Assembly: GCF_013155465.1 (NCBI RefSeq)
Contig: NZ_JABJVX010000004.1
Location: forward strand, 310,001-374,000
Length of the DNA: 64,000 nt
Source of the DNA: Alterinioella nitratireducens
GTDB lineage: Bacteria > Pseudomonadota > Alphaproteobacteria > Rhodobacterales > Rhodobacteraceae
Reading direction: 5' to 3'
Position numbers and translations under genes: made by a program. The notes beneath the pieces were generated by a model. It had not been told where the DNA came from. It ran no database searches and was given only the letters and a program-made list of their open reading frames with translations. Positions 9,578 through 16,874 of this stretch are shown here, piece by piece; positions within the stretch are counted from its first letter, which is position 1, and every line of letters begins with the position of its first letter.

Positions 9578-9870
9578 TGCGGGGCCTGCTCCTGGCCGCG
9601 CTGATCGCGGCACCGGGCGTGGCGCTGGCGCAGGACGACCATGAGATGTGTTTCATGTCCGCCGTCACCGTCATGCTGCCCGCGCCCGACGATGCGCTGA
9701 CCACCGAGGACTGCATCGCCGCCTGTCAGGCCAATACCGATTGCGTCGCCTGGACCTATCGCCCGCACGGTTTCGCGGCGGGCGAGATGCCGGGCACCTG
9801 CCGCCTGATGCCCGATGTCTACGAGACAACCGCGTCCGACAGCGCATTTTGCGGGCGCATCGGGCGCTGA
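9577..9870 (+). CDS. Secreted Cys-rich PAN/apple-like protein 2
   Basis: A 97-residue protein with a signal peptide (MRGLLLAALIAAPGVALA, before QDDHEMC). The cysteine pattern (CIAACQANTDCVAWTYRP, GTCRLMPD, SAFCGR) parallels the preceding protein, indicating a tandem duplication with strong divergence. Start and stop are fused as TGATG, so translation is coupled to gene 1. No enzymatic motif is visible; an extracytoplasmic binding role is inferred. Confidence 0.72.
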   Translation: MRGLLLAALIAAPGVALAQDDHEMCFMSAVTVMLPAPDDALTTEDCIAACQANTDCVAWTYRPHGFAAGEMPGTCRLMPDVYETTASDSAFCGRIGR

Positions 9871-9973
9871 CAAGATCCGGCGCGCGGGGCCGCAATCGGA
9901 GCTGGCCCCGGCACATCATACAGCCGGTGTTTTTCATGAAGAATTGACAGATGGTCCGATAATTTGGCCAAAT

Positions 9974-10000
9974 CCTCCCGCGCTGTCCCGGCGCGGGAGG
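9974..10000 (+). promoter_or_regulatory. Hairpin that includes the Shine-Dalgarno of the AraC gene
   Basis: Ten-base arms cctcccgcgc (9974-9983) and gcgcgggagg (9991-10000) pair perfectly around a 7-base loop. The right arm contains GGGAGG, seven bases before the GTG at 10008. Either the hairpin hides the ribosome-binding site of the regulator, or it is the terminator of the PAN genes (TTT follows) and the regulator starts later, at the ATG at 10035. Confidence 0.55.
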
Positions 10001-10007
10001 GTTTGTC

Positions 10008-10982
10008 GTGGAAGATGTGCCGCCTCCGACCAGCATGAGGTTTTCGGCAGCGGCCCTGCCCGAGGCCGACCGGCTGGCCATCTGGCGCGAGGAATTCGGG
10101 CGCAAGTTCGTGCATCTCGACATCGCGCCGCTGCAGGACGATCCGCTGCGCTATGACGCCAGTTTCCAGTTGCTGGACACGGCCTCGGCAGGGCTCGGCA
10201 CCATGTCGGCGGTGCGTTGTGAACGCTCGCGCCGGATGATCGCCGATTGCAACGATGACATCTTGATGCTGGTGCCGCTGACCGGGCGATTGCAGGTCGA
10301 CCAGGCGGGGCAGGAGGCGACGCTTGGCCCCGGCGATGCGCTGGTGCGGCGGTCGGACGATCCCGGCTGCACCTGGTCCGAGGCCGGTCATTTCCTGACG
10401 CTGAGCCTGCCGCAGGCGGTCCTTGGCGCGAAGCTCGCGGATGCGGACCGGTTGCGGATGACCGTGCTGCCGGGGGGCAGCGGGGCGCTGCAACTGCTGG
10501 TGGGCTATGCGCGGCTGCTGTTCGAGGCACCCGGCGGGGCCGACCCGGCGCTCGGGCGGCTGGCGCGCGATCACCTGCTGGACCTTGCCGCCATGGCCAT
10601 CGGGGCCAATCGCGATGCCTGGGTGCTGGCGCAGGAGGGCGGGGCGCGCGCGGCGCATCTGGCCGCGATCGACGCGAGCATCGCGCGCGGCCACCGCGAT
10701 CCGGGCTTCGGGATGGCGCAGGTCTCGCGCGCGCTTGGGCTTTCACCGGGGCATATCCGCAAGTTGCTGGCCGCGCGCGGGGCCAGCCTGTCGGATCTTG
10801 TGATGGCGGCGCGGCTGGCCTCGGTGCGCGCCGACCTGACCGACCCGCGCCGCGCGGGCCTCCCGGTCAGCCAACTGGCCTACGCCGCGGGCTTCAACGA
10901 CATCTCGTATTTCAACCGCGCCTTCCGCCGCCGCTACGATTGCACGCCCACGGATATGCGGGCGCGTAGCAGGGGCGCGTGA
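10008..10982 (+). CDS. AraC-family transcriptional regulator
   Basis: A 324-residue regulator. The C-terminal double helix-turn-helix is clear (MAQVSRALGLSPGHIRKLLA and AYAAGFNDISYFNRAFRRRY, then CTPTDMR). The N-terminal part (LMLVPLTGRLQVDQAGQEAT, LGPGDALVRRSDDPG) resembles the AraC-binding-like cupin of CdhR/FeaR-type proteins and probably senses a small molecule. A GTG start at 10008 has a well-spaced GGGAGG; ATG at 10035 is the alternative. Targets unknown; the stop abuts the convergent gene with no gap. Confidence 0.88.
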   Translation: MEDVPPPTSMRFSAAALPEADRLAIWREEFGRKFVHLDIAPLQDDPLRYDASFQLLDTASAGLGTMSAVRCERSRRMIADCNDDILMLVPLTGRLQVDQAGQEATLGPGDALVRRSDDPGCTWSEAGHFLTLSLPQAVLGAKLADADRLRMTVLPGGSGALQLLVGYARLLFEAPGGADPALGRLARDHLLDLAAMAIGANRDAWVLAQEGGARAAHLAAIDASIARGHRDPGFGMAQVSRALGLSPGHIRKLLAARGASLSDLVMAARLASVRADLTDPRRAGLPVSQLAYAAGFNDISYFNRAFRRRYDCTPTDMRARSRGA

Positions 10983-11678
10983 TTACAGCGGGATGGTCAG
11001 CCGCAGGAAGGCCTGGAACCCGTCATCCTCGATCTCGCCGTAATCGAACAGACGATAGGAAATGCCGGGGCTCAGCATCATGCCGCCTGCCAGCGGGATC
11101 GCCATATAGGCATCGGCCCGACCATAGATCCCGCTGCCATCGGCCTGGAAACCGCCGCCGAACCCGTCCACATCGGCCCATCCATAGCCCAAATTCAGCG
11201 CCGCGCCGAAGGTGGGCACCGCGATGGAACTGCTGGAATAGCCGCCGCCGATCGGGGTCTCGAAGCCGAAGCCCACGAAGACGCCGGTGAAGGTCGAGGA
11301 GCCACTGGTCGGAAACACCGCGCCGCTGGCCTGCCGGAACGCCTCGACGCCGTTATTCTCATGCTCGACCCCGAAGGAATAGGTCAGGACCGGGGCCGAG
11401 GAATAGGCCGAGGAGGTGCCCCCCCCGGTGCTGAGCCAGGTCAGCGCCAGAAGCAGCCCCAGGCCGTTGCCAATGATGATATCCTCGGGGTTGCCGAAGC
11501 TTTGCACGGTGCGGCTGTCATCGGGAAACGGGATCCCGAAGCCAAGCGTGACCCGGTCAGGCCCCCGCGCCAGGCTGCTCGGCCCCCCGAAGCTGAAGGG
11601 CAGGCTCTGCGCGGTCGCGCCCGTTGCAAGTGTCGCGGAAATGATCAGGCCCGCGGCTGTTCTGAGGATCCGTTTCAT
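10983..11678 (-). CDS. Secreted, probably outer-membrane beta-barrel-like protein
   Basis: A 231-residue protein with a signal peptide (MKRILRTAAGLIISATLATGATA, before QSLPF). The mature chain is rich in Gly/Ser/aromatic residues in alternating patterns (VLTYSFGVEHENNG, FTGVFVGFGFETPIGGGYSS, LNLGYGWADVDGFGGG, GISYRLFDYGEIEDDG) and ends in a beta strand with terminal hydrophobics (FLRLTIPL), all as in outer-membrane barrels. I do not recognise the family. The start at 11678 is set by the signal peptide. It faces the AraC gene tail to tail with no spacer. Confidence 0.65.
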   Translation of the reverse strand: MKRILRTAAGLIISATLATGATAQSLPFSFGGPSSLARGPDRVTLGFGIPFPDDSRTVQSFGNPEDIIIGNGLGLLLALTWLSTGGGTSSAYSSAPVLTYSFGVEHENNGVEAFRQASGAVFPTSGSSTFTGVFVGFGFETPIGGGYSSSSIAVPTFGAALNLGYGWADVDGFGGGFQADGSGIYGRADAYMAIPLAGGMMLSPGISYRLFDYGEIEDDGFQAFLRLTIPL

Positions 11679-12024
11679 GGCGTCTGTCCCTTGGATGTCT
11701 GTCCCGGGGATCAGCGTTCTCCCGATCCGCGCGGTTTTCAAGACGGCATGATTCGGAACCCGGACGCGCGGCAATCGGCTGTTTGCCCCTACACGCGTGG
11801 CGCGAAGGTCAAATCCCGGCTATCGTATGACGTGTGGGGCGGGATATTTTCCTTTGCGGCGAAGCTCATGCTTACGCAGCGTCAATCATGGGCGGTCAAT
11901 CGCTTGCCCGCCCGCCGACGCCCCCCGCGCCCCCAAGGCGATGCAATTCTGCACCACAAAAGCGCATCGACCGGACGCGAGGGTGTCGCGCGCCCGGCCA
12001 ATTCCTTCGCATATCACGCCCGGA
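11679..12024. other. Intergenic stretch without recognisable gene
   Basis: These 346 bases lie between the 5' end of the barrel-like gene and the 3' end of the sulfate-activation gene. They must hold the promoter of the barrel-like gene. I see no convincing open frame, hairpin with T tract, tRNA or repeat; a nine-base direct repeat gtctgtccc near 11683 and 11698 is the only pattern noticed. Confidence 0.5.
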
Positions 12025-13728
12025 TCAGGCGGTGATCAGCCCCATCGATTCGAGCTTCAGCAGCACCTGTTGCGCGCAGTAATCCACGTCGGTGCCTTCG
12101 GTATCGACCACCAGTTCGGCATTGGTCGGCTCTTCATAGGGGTCCGAGATGCCGGTGAATTCCTTGATCTTGCCCTCGCGCGCCAGTTTGTAGAGGCCCT
12201 TGCGGTCGCGGCGTTCGCATTCCTCCAGGGAGGTCGCGACATGCACTTCGATGAAGGCGCCAAATTCCTCGATCATCTCGCGCACGGCGCGCCGGGTTGC
12301 GGTATAGGGCGCAATCGGTGCGCAAATCGCAATGCCGCCATTCTTGGTGATCTCGGAGGCGACATAACCGATGCGGCGGATGTTGATGTCGCGGTGCTCC
12401 TTCGAGAAGCCAAGCTCGCTCGACAGATGCTTGCGCACGACGTCGCCGTCCAGCAGCGTCACGGGGCGCCCGCCCTGTTCCATCAGCTTGACCATCATCG
12501 CGTTGGCGATGGTCGACTTGCCGGACCCGGAGAGGCCGGTGAAGAACACGGTAAAGCCCTGGTTGGACCGCGGCGGGCGGGTGCGGCGTAGCTCCTTGAC
12601 CACTTCGGGGAACGAGAACCAATCGGGGATCTCCAGCCCCTCGGCCAGCCGACGGCGCAGTTCGGTGCCCGAGATATTGAGGACGGTGACGCCTTCCTCG
12701 ATCTCGTCGGCGGGCTCATACTGGGCGCGTTCCTGGACATAGACCATGTGCTTGAAATCGACCATCTCGATGCCGATCTCGGCCTCATGCTCGCGCACCA
12801 GATCCTGGGCGTCGTAAGGTCCGTAGAAATCGACGCCCTGGCTGTTCTTGCCGGGGCCGGCATGGTCGCGCCCGACGATGAAATGGGTGCAGCCGTGGTT
12901 CTTGCGAATGAGCGCGTGCCACACCGCCTCACGCGGGCCGGCCATGCGCATGGCAAGGTTCAGCAGGCTCATCGTCGTGGTCGCCGCCGGGTATTTGTCC
13001 AGCACCGCCTCGTAGCAGCGCACGCGGGTGAAGTGATCGACGTCGCCCGGCTTGGTCATGCCGACGACGGGGTGGATCAGCAGGTTGGCCTGCGCCTCCT
13101 TGGCGGCGCGGAAGGTCAGTTCCTGATGCGCGCGGTGCAGGGGATTGCGGGTCTGGAAGGCGACGATCTTGCGCCAGCCAAGCTTGCGGAAATAGGCGCG
13201 CAGCTCGTTCGGCGTGTCGCGGCGGGCGCGGAAATCATAATGCGTGGGGGGCGTGATGCCGGTGATCGCGCCGCCCAGATAGACCGGACCGGCCACGTTG
13301 TGCAGGTAGTTCACCGACGGATGCGCGATGTCATCGGCCCCGAACACCATCTCGGCCTCGCGCGCCTTGTTCGGCACCCATTTGTCCGAGATCGACAGGA
13401 TCGCCAGGATCACGCCTTCCTGATCGCGCAACGCGATGTCCTGGCCAGGCTCGACCCTTTTGGCGAACTCTTCCGACACGTCCAGCGTGATCGGCATCGG
13501 CCAGAGCGACCCATCGGCCATGCGCATGTTTTCCACGACGCCGTTGTAATCTTCCTCGGTCATGAAGCCCTTGAGCGGGTTGAAGCCGCCATTCATCAAC
13601 AGCTCGATATCGCAGGTCTGGCGCGGCGTCAGATCCCAGGAGGTCAGGTCACCGGCCTCCAGTTTCAGCTTCTGGGCCGAATCGTAGGAGACATAGAGCT
13701 CCGGGATGGGGGCGTGTTGGGTCTGCAT
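12025..13728 (-). CDS. Bifunctional sulfate adenylyltransferase / APS kinase
   Basis: 567 residues from the ATG at 13728. The N-terminal ATP sulfurylase (about residues 1-385) has the active-site motif QTRNPLHRAHQELT and IVGRDHAGPG; the C-terminal APS kinase has the P-loop FTGLSGSGKSTIANAM and DGDVVRKHLSSELGFSKEHRD. Together they make APS then PAPS from sulfate and ATP in the cytosol. AAAAGGA sits eight bases before this ATG, so an independent product is likely. However, the frame is open upstream without a stop into a MarR-type DNA-binding domain (13729-14091), so a fused 688-residue product is also possible. PAPS would serve the sulfotransferases in this window. Confidence 0.95.
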   Translation of the reverse strand: MQTQHAPIPELYVSYDSAQKLKLEAGDLTSWDLTPRQTCDIELLMNGGFNPLKGFMTEEDYNGVVENMRMADGSLWPMPITLDVSEEFAKRVEPGQDIALRDQEGVILAILSISDKWVPNKAREAEMVFGADDIAHPSVNYLHNVAGPVYLGGAITGITPPTHYDFRARRDTPNELRAYFRKLGWRKIVAFQTRNPLHRAHQELTFRAAKEAQANLLIHPVVGMTKPGDVDHFTRVRCYEAVLDKYPAATTTMSLLNLAMRMAGPREAVWHALIRKNHGCTHFIVGRDHAGPGKNSQGVDFYGPYDAQDLVREHEAEIGIEMVDFKHMVYVQERAQYEPADEIEEGVTVLNISGTELRRRLAEGLEIPDWFSFPEVVKELRRTRPPRSNQGFTVFFTGLSGSGKSTIANAMMVKLMEQGGRPVTLLDGDVVRKHLSSELGFSKEHRDINIRRIGYVASEITKNGGIAICAPIAPYTATRRAVREMIEEFGAFIEVHVATSLEECERRDRKGLYKLAREGKIKEFTGISDPYEEPTNAELVVDTEGTDVDYCAQQVLLKLESMGLITA

Positions 13729-14091
13729 GGTCGTGGTCCTTTTCGGAAGGGAATTGGGTCCGCTGGAAACGCCGGTCAGTTCGGCGTGCAGGGCGTGATA
13801 TTCGGCGCGTTTTCGGGCCAGGAATTGATCGGTGAGGCGGGATTTCACGGCCGCCCCGCGCGGGGTCAGCGCATAGGCATAGCGCTGGCGCTTGTCGGGG
13901 CCGGGCCGGGCGCCAATGCGCACCAGCCCCGCCGCCGTCACCGCCCGCAACTGCGCGTTGAGCCGCCCGAGCGAGACGCCAAGCGCCTGCGCCGTTGCGC
14001 GCTGCGACGCGTCCGGCGCGGCATCAAGCTGGCGCAGGAGCAAGAAGAGCTGATCGTCTTCCGGCAGGGCGGGGGCGGTTTCGGTCGTCAT
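13729..14091 (-). CDS. MarR/EPS-type winged-helix domain in frame with Sat, no stop codon
   Basis: 121 codons from the ATG at 14091 (MTTETAPALPEDDQLF) up to the Sat start. Residues about 12-105 form a winged helix (FLLLRQLDAAPDASQRATAQ, LGVSLGRLNAQLRAVTAAGL, YAYALTPRGAAVKSRLTDQF, RKRAEYHALHAEL) closely resembling the EPS-associated MarR-type regulator family, whose members usually end soon after this last helix. Here no stop codon occurs; a low-complexity linker (TGVSSGPNSLPKRTTT) leads straight into Sat. The ribosome-binding site for 14091 is weak. A perfect inverted repeat lies just upstream. A GTG at 14127 would extend the frame but would start inside that repeat. Confidence 0.75.
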
Positions 14092-14108
14092 CGGGCGTCT
14101 CGGCCAAG

Positions 14109-14128
14109 TGTGTTCACGGGTGAACACA
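14109..14128. promoter_or_regulatory. Perfect inverted repeat, likely operator of the MarR-Sat gene
   Basis: TGTGTTCAC at 14109-14117 and GTGAACACA at 14120-14128 are exact reverse complements around GG. It is 18 bases upstream of the ATG at 14091, the expected position for autoregulation by the encoded winged-helix domain. Binding itself is inferred. Confidence 0.6.
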
Positions 14129-14261
14129 TGTCACAGGATGCAGGTGCAGAAAAGGGGGAATATGCACCATAGCTCAATGCAAGGTGACTGTTGCGAACCC
14201 ATCACAATTCTTGCTGAAGCTGCCAAGTCATCGCGGCTGTCCAATAGCTTAAGATGCAGTC

Positions 14262-14735
14262 CTAAGACCGGTTCTTGAGCGTGATCCAAGCAGCGAAGGC
14301 GCGTCGGTCCTTTATCGGTTCTGTGCGAAAGCCTCTGATGACTTGCTCAGCCCGATCAATTTCGGCCTTCACCTCTGAGCGTACAAGCCTATGAAGCGGA
14401 TCGTAATCCGCCGCGTGTCGGGCAATCTGAAGTTCTACAAAAGCGTTGGCCAAATCCTGAACTGCCTGGGGAAATCTGTTCATCACATTGGAATTACGAC
14501 ACTGCGTCTTCGCGAAGCCGTGGTCGATTGACCGGTAGGCTTGTCTCCAAGCAGGTGTGCTGCGCTCCGCGCTTTTCCCGCCTATAAAGGAATCGGCAAC
14601 TGTCCAGCACAGTTGGTGAAAAACCGCATAATATGCCGTGCTCATGGCACGCTTCAAGTCGGATTGGCGTGGACGACGTTTGCCGGAATTGCCCAATGTC
14701 CTTCGTGCTGTAGCAATCAGGTCAGGGGGCGTCAT
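14262..14735 (-). CDS. HEPN-like helical protein of a two-gene cassette
   Basis: 157 residues, all-helical. SDLKRAMSTAYYAVFHQLCW and LQIARHAADYDPLHRL match the pattern of HEPN/UPF0332-type proteins (a Y-Y-A-x-F helix and a late R-x-A-D-Y-D segment). HEPN proteins are often RNases or partners in toxin-antitoxin and defence modules. A classical catalytic R-x4-6-H motif is not certain; AYRSIDHG is the nearest. Base composition is lower than the surroundings (31 of the 60 bases from 14401 are G or C). It overlaps the upstream partner gene by 14 bases. Function not established. Confidence 0.72.
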   Translation of the reverse strand: MTPPDLIATARRTLGNSGKRRPRQSDLKRAMSTAYYAVFHQLCWTVADSFIGGKSAERSTPAWRQAYRSIDHGFAKTQCRNSNVMNRFPQAVQDLANAFVELQIARHAADYDPLHRLVRSEVKAEIDRAEQVIRGFRTEPIKDRRAFAAWITLKNRS

Positions 14736-15012
14736 CAGCCAGATCGCGTGCTGTCAAGAAGCGAAAAACCGGAAAAGTATTGGGTAGTCGGGTATCAAGC
14801 CACGGCCGGATATGACGCGCCAAGGCTGACATGCGACTGGCACGCGGCTCACCTTCAGCCTCATCGTAGACGATCTGAAGCCGCAGAATAGGGTCGCCAT
14901 CATGGTCCAAGTCTGATTGCGCTTGAAAATCCGTGATCTTTATACCCGACATCTCTTTCTCGATCTGCTCACGCAGTTTCGCGATAAAATCATCTGAAAG
15001 GACATCTGACAT
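14722..15012 (-). CDS. Small protein, partner of the HEPN-like gene
   Basis: 96 residues starting MSDVLSDDFIAKLREQIEKE. The start is firm: AGGAGG lies six bases before the ATG at 15012. The middle (DLDHDGDPILRLQIVYDEAE) and end (RHIRPWLDTRLPNTFPVFRF) suggest a compact alpha/beta domain of an uncharacterised family. It lacks the GSx10DxD nucleotidyltransferase motif, so it is not a standard MNT antitoxin. It precedes and overlaps the HEPN gene, the order expected of an antitoxin before its toxin (inference). Lower-GC than flanking genes, consistent with transfer. Confidence 0.72.
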   Translation of the reverse strand: MSDVLSDDFIAKLREQIEKEMSGIKITDFQAQSDLDHDGDPILRLQIVYDEAEGEPRASRMSALARHIRPWLDTRLPNTFPVFRFLTARDLADDAP

Positions 15013-15043
15013 CTTACACCTCCTGAAAGTGAAGATAGGGCAC

Positions 15044-15071
15044 AGATTAGCGCACCGCAACGTCCATACAA
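15044..15071 (-). promoter_or_regulatory. Possible promoter of the HEPN cassette
   Basis: On the - strand, TTGTAT (15071-15066) and TAATCT (15049-15044) are spaced by 16 bases, close to a sigma-70 -35/-10 pair, and lie about 30 bases upstream of the cassette's first ATG. Weak consensus, judged by position. Confidence 0.35.
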
Positions 15072-15142
15072 GGCACTTCGTGGAACTCACACGGCTGCCT
15101 CGTGCCACGTGCGCGAGTTGGAGATTAGCCGCGTAAGGTGCG

Positions 15143-16162
15143 TTACTCCGCCGTTTCGCTCGGCGCTTCGGTCGGGTCATCCAACGGCGCGGCATAGGCC
15201 CCGGCCTCGGTCACCAGTTCATCCTCCTGCTCGGCCAGGAATTTCTCGGCATCCAGCGCCGCCATGCAGCCCATCCCGGCGCTGGTCACGGCCTGGCGGT
15301 AGATGTGGTCGGTCAGGTCGCCCGCGGCGAAGACACCGGGGACCGAGGTGCGGGTGGAGCCGGCTTCCACCTTCACATAGCCGCCATTGTGCATTTCCAG
15401 CGTGTCCTTCACCAATTCATTGGCGGGCGCGTGGCCGATGGCAATGAAGACGCCCTTGCAGGGGATCTCGCTGATCTCGCCGGTCTCGACATGTTTCACA
15501 CGCACGCCCTCGACGCCCTTGGGGTTGTCGCTGCCGACGACCTCCTCCAGCACGTGATGCCAGAGCGTCTCGATCTTGGGGTGTTTCAACAGCCGGTTTT
15601 GCAGGATCTTCTCGGCGCGCAACTCATCGCGGCGATGCACCAGCGTCACCTTCGAGGCGAAATTGGTCAGGAACAGCGCCTCTTCCACCGCCGTGTTGCC
15701 ACCGCCGATCACCACGATCTCCTGGCCACGATAGAAGAACCCGTCGCAGGTGGCGCAGGCCGAGACGCCGAAGCCCTTGAACGCCTCTTCGGACGGCAGC
15801 CCAAGCCACTTGGCCCGCGCGCCGGTGGCCAGGATGACCGCGTCGGCGGTATAGGTCGTGCCGCTGTCGCCCTTCGCCGTGAATGGGCGGCCCGCCACAT
15901 CCAGCGAGGTGATGATATCGCCGATGATCTCGCAACCCATCGCCTTGGCATGGGCCTCCATCCGCACCATCAGGTCGGGCCCCTGCACCTCGGTGTCGCC
16001 GGGCCAGTTCTCGACCTCTGTGGTGGTGGTCAACTGGCCACCCGGCTCGATCCCCTGCACCAGCACGGGCTCCAGCATCGCGCGGCTGGCATAGACGGCG
16101 GCGGTGTAGCCCGCGGGGCCGGAGCCGATGATCAGAACGCGGGTGTGGCGGGTGTCGGACAT
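15143..16162 (-). CDS. trxB: Thioredoxin reductase
   Basis: A 339-residue cytosolic flavoenzyme reducing thioredoxin with NADPH. FAD site [18 protein letters not shown] (residues 11-28), redox-active CATC at residues 136-139, NADPH site [13 protein letters not shown], and C-terminal FAD motif [16 protein letters not shown]. It has a short extra tail ([21 protein letters not shown] region) beyond the usual length of about 320. Divergent from an Lrp-type gene with 206 bases between them; this trxB-lrp pairing is common in Rhodobacterales, so Lrp may regulate it (inference). Confidence 0.97.
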   Translation of the reverse strand: MSDTRHTRVLIIGSGPAGYTAAVYASRAMLEPVLVQGIEPGGQLTTTTEVENWPGDTEVQGPDLMVRMEAHAKAMGCEIIGDIITSLDVAGRPFTAKGDSGTTYTADAVILATGARAKWLGLPSEEAFKGFGVSACATCDGFFYRGQEIVVIGGGNTAVEEALFLTNFASKVTLVHRRDELRAEKILQNRLLKHPKIETLWHHVLEEVVGSDNPKGVEGVRVKHVETGEISEIPCKGVFIAIGHAPANELVKDTLEMHNGGYVKVEAGSTRTSVPGVFAAGDLTDHIYRQAVTSAGMGCMAALDAEKFLAEQEDELVTEAGAYAAPLDDPTEAPSETAE

Positions 16163-16293
16163 GTCGGGCAGACCTCGGCAGAATGGAAAATTGCTACGTC
16201 CCGGCGATATAGAGATGTGAGGGGGGCAAGGAAAGGGGGGCCATTGTCAGGCTTGCAATCTGCCCCGTTCCATTTCATATGTTGCGCGAGTGC

Positions 16294-16302
16294 GAAATAT
16301 TC
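16294..16302. promoter_or_regulatory. Possible Lrp-type site between trxB and lrp
   Basis: GAAATATTC, an AT-rich near-palindrome, sits inside a GC-rich inverted context (gcgcga ... tcttgcgcgc) about 65 bases upstream of the Lrp-type gene. Lrp sites are loosely palindromic with an AT core, so this is a candidate only. Confidence 0.25.
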
Positions 16303-16368
16303 TTGCGCGCGGCACGTGGCGCGCGGCAGGAAAATTAATGAACCCGTAGTGAAGGAGGGCCGCCGCCC

Positions 16369-16869
16369 ATGCCCGGGACCAAGCTCGACCAGACCGACCG
16401 AATGATCCTGGCCCAGTTGCAGGGCGATGGCCGCATGACCAACGTGGAGCTTGCCAGCCGCGTCGGCATCTCCGCGCCGCCCTGCCTGCGCCGGGTCCGC
16501 ACGCTGGAGGAGCAGGGCTATATCCGCGGCTATCACGCCGATGTCGACCCGCGCCTGTTAGGCTTCGAGGTGCAGGTCTTCGCCATGGTCGGGCTGCACA
16601 GCCAGGCCGAGGCCGATCTGGTGGCCTTCGAGAATCTCTGCCGCGCCTGGCCCCTGGTGCGCGAATGCCACATGCTGAACGGCGAGATCGACTTCATCCT
16701 GAAATGCGTCGCCCCCGACCTTTCCAGTTTCCAGAGCTTCCTGACCGAACACCTGACGGCAGCGGCGAATGTCGCCTCGGTGCGCACCTCGCTGGTCATC
16801 CGGCCTGCCAAGGACGATCCCGGCGTGCCCTTCGACGTGCTGGAAGACCGGCTGGCGAAGGAGGGCTAG
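16369..16869 (+). CDS. Lrp/AsnC-family transcriptional regulator
   Basis: A 166-residue regulator of standard length. The N-terminal helix-turn-helix (MTNVELASRVGISAPPCLRR, VRTLEEQGYI) is followed by the RAM effector domain (about residues 65-150), with MLNGEIDFILKCVAPDL in the usual place. A GAAGGAGGG ribosome-binding site lies about 12 bases before the ATG. Effector is probably an amino acid; targets may include trxB (divergent). The TPR-sulfotransferase gene follows after five bases and may be co-transcribed. Confidence 0.93.
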   Translation: MPGTKLDQTDRMILAQLQGDGRMTNVELASRVGISAPPCLRRVRTLEEQGYIRGYHADVDPRLLGFEVQVFAMVGLHSQAEADLVAFENLCRAWPLVRECHMLNGEIDFILKCVAPDLSSFQSFLTEHLTAAANVASVRTSLVIRPAKDDPGVPFDVLEDRLAKEG

Positions 16870-16874
16870 GCGCG

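Noticed and set aside
9944-9963. TTGACA followed by GATAAT upstream of the AraC gene
   Set aside because: Only eight bases separate them; a sigma-70 promoter needs 16-18.
11679-12024. Open frames in the gap between the barrel-like gene and sat
   Set aside because: They lack ribosome-binding sites and have unbiased, repeat-like amino-acid content.
14092-14127. GTG start at 14127 extending the MarR-Sat frame
   Set aside because: It would begin inside the palindrome that looks like the operator, and the added residues do not resemble the family.
16665-16874. N-terminal extension of the TPR-sulfotransferase reaching into lrp
   Set aside because: It overlaps the conserved 3' end of lrp in another frame and looks like Pro/Arg-rich shadow; the ATG at 16875 starts at the first TPR helix.
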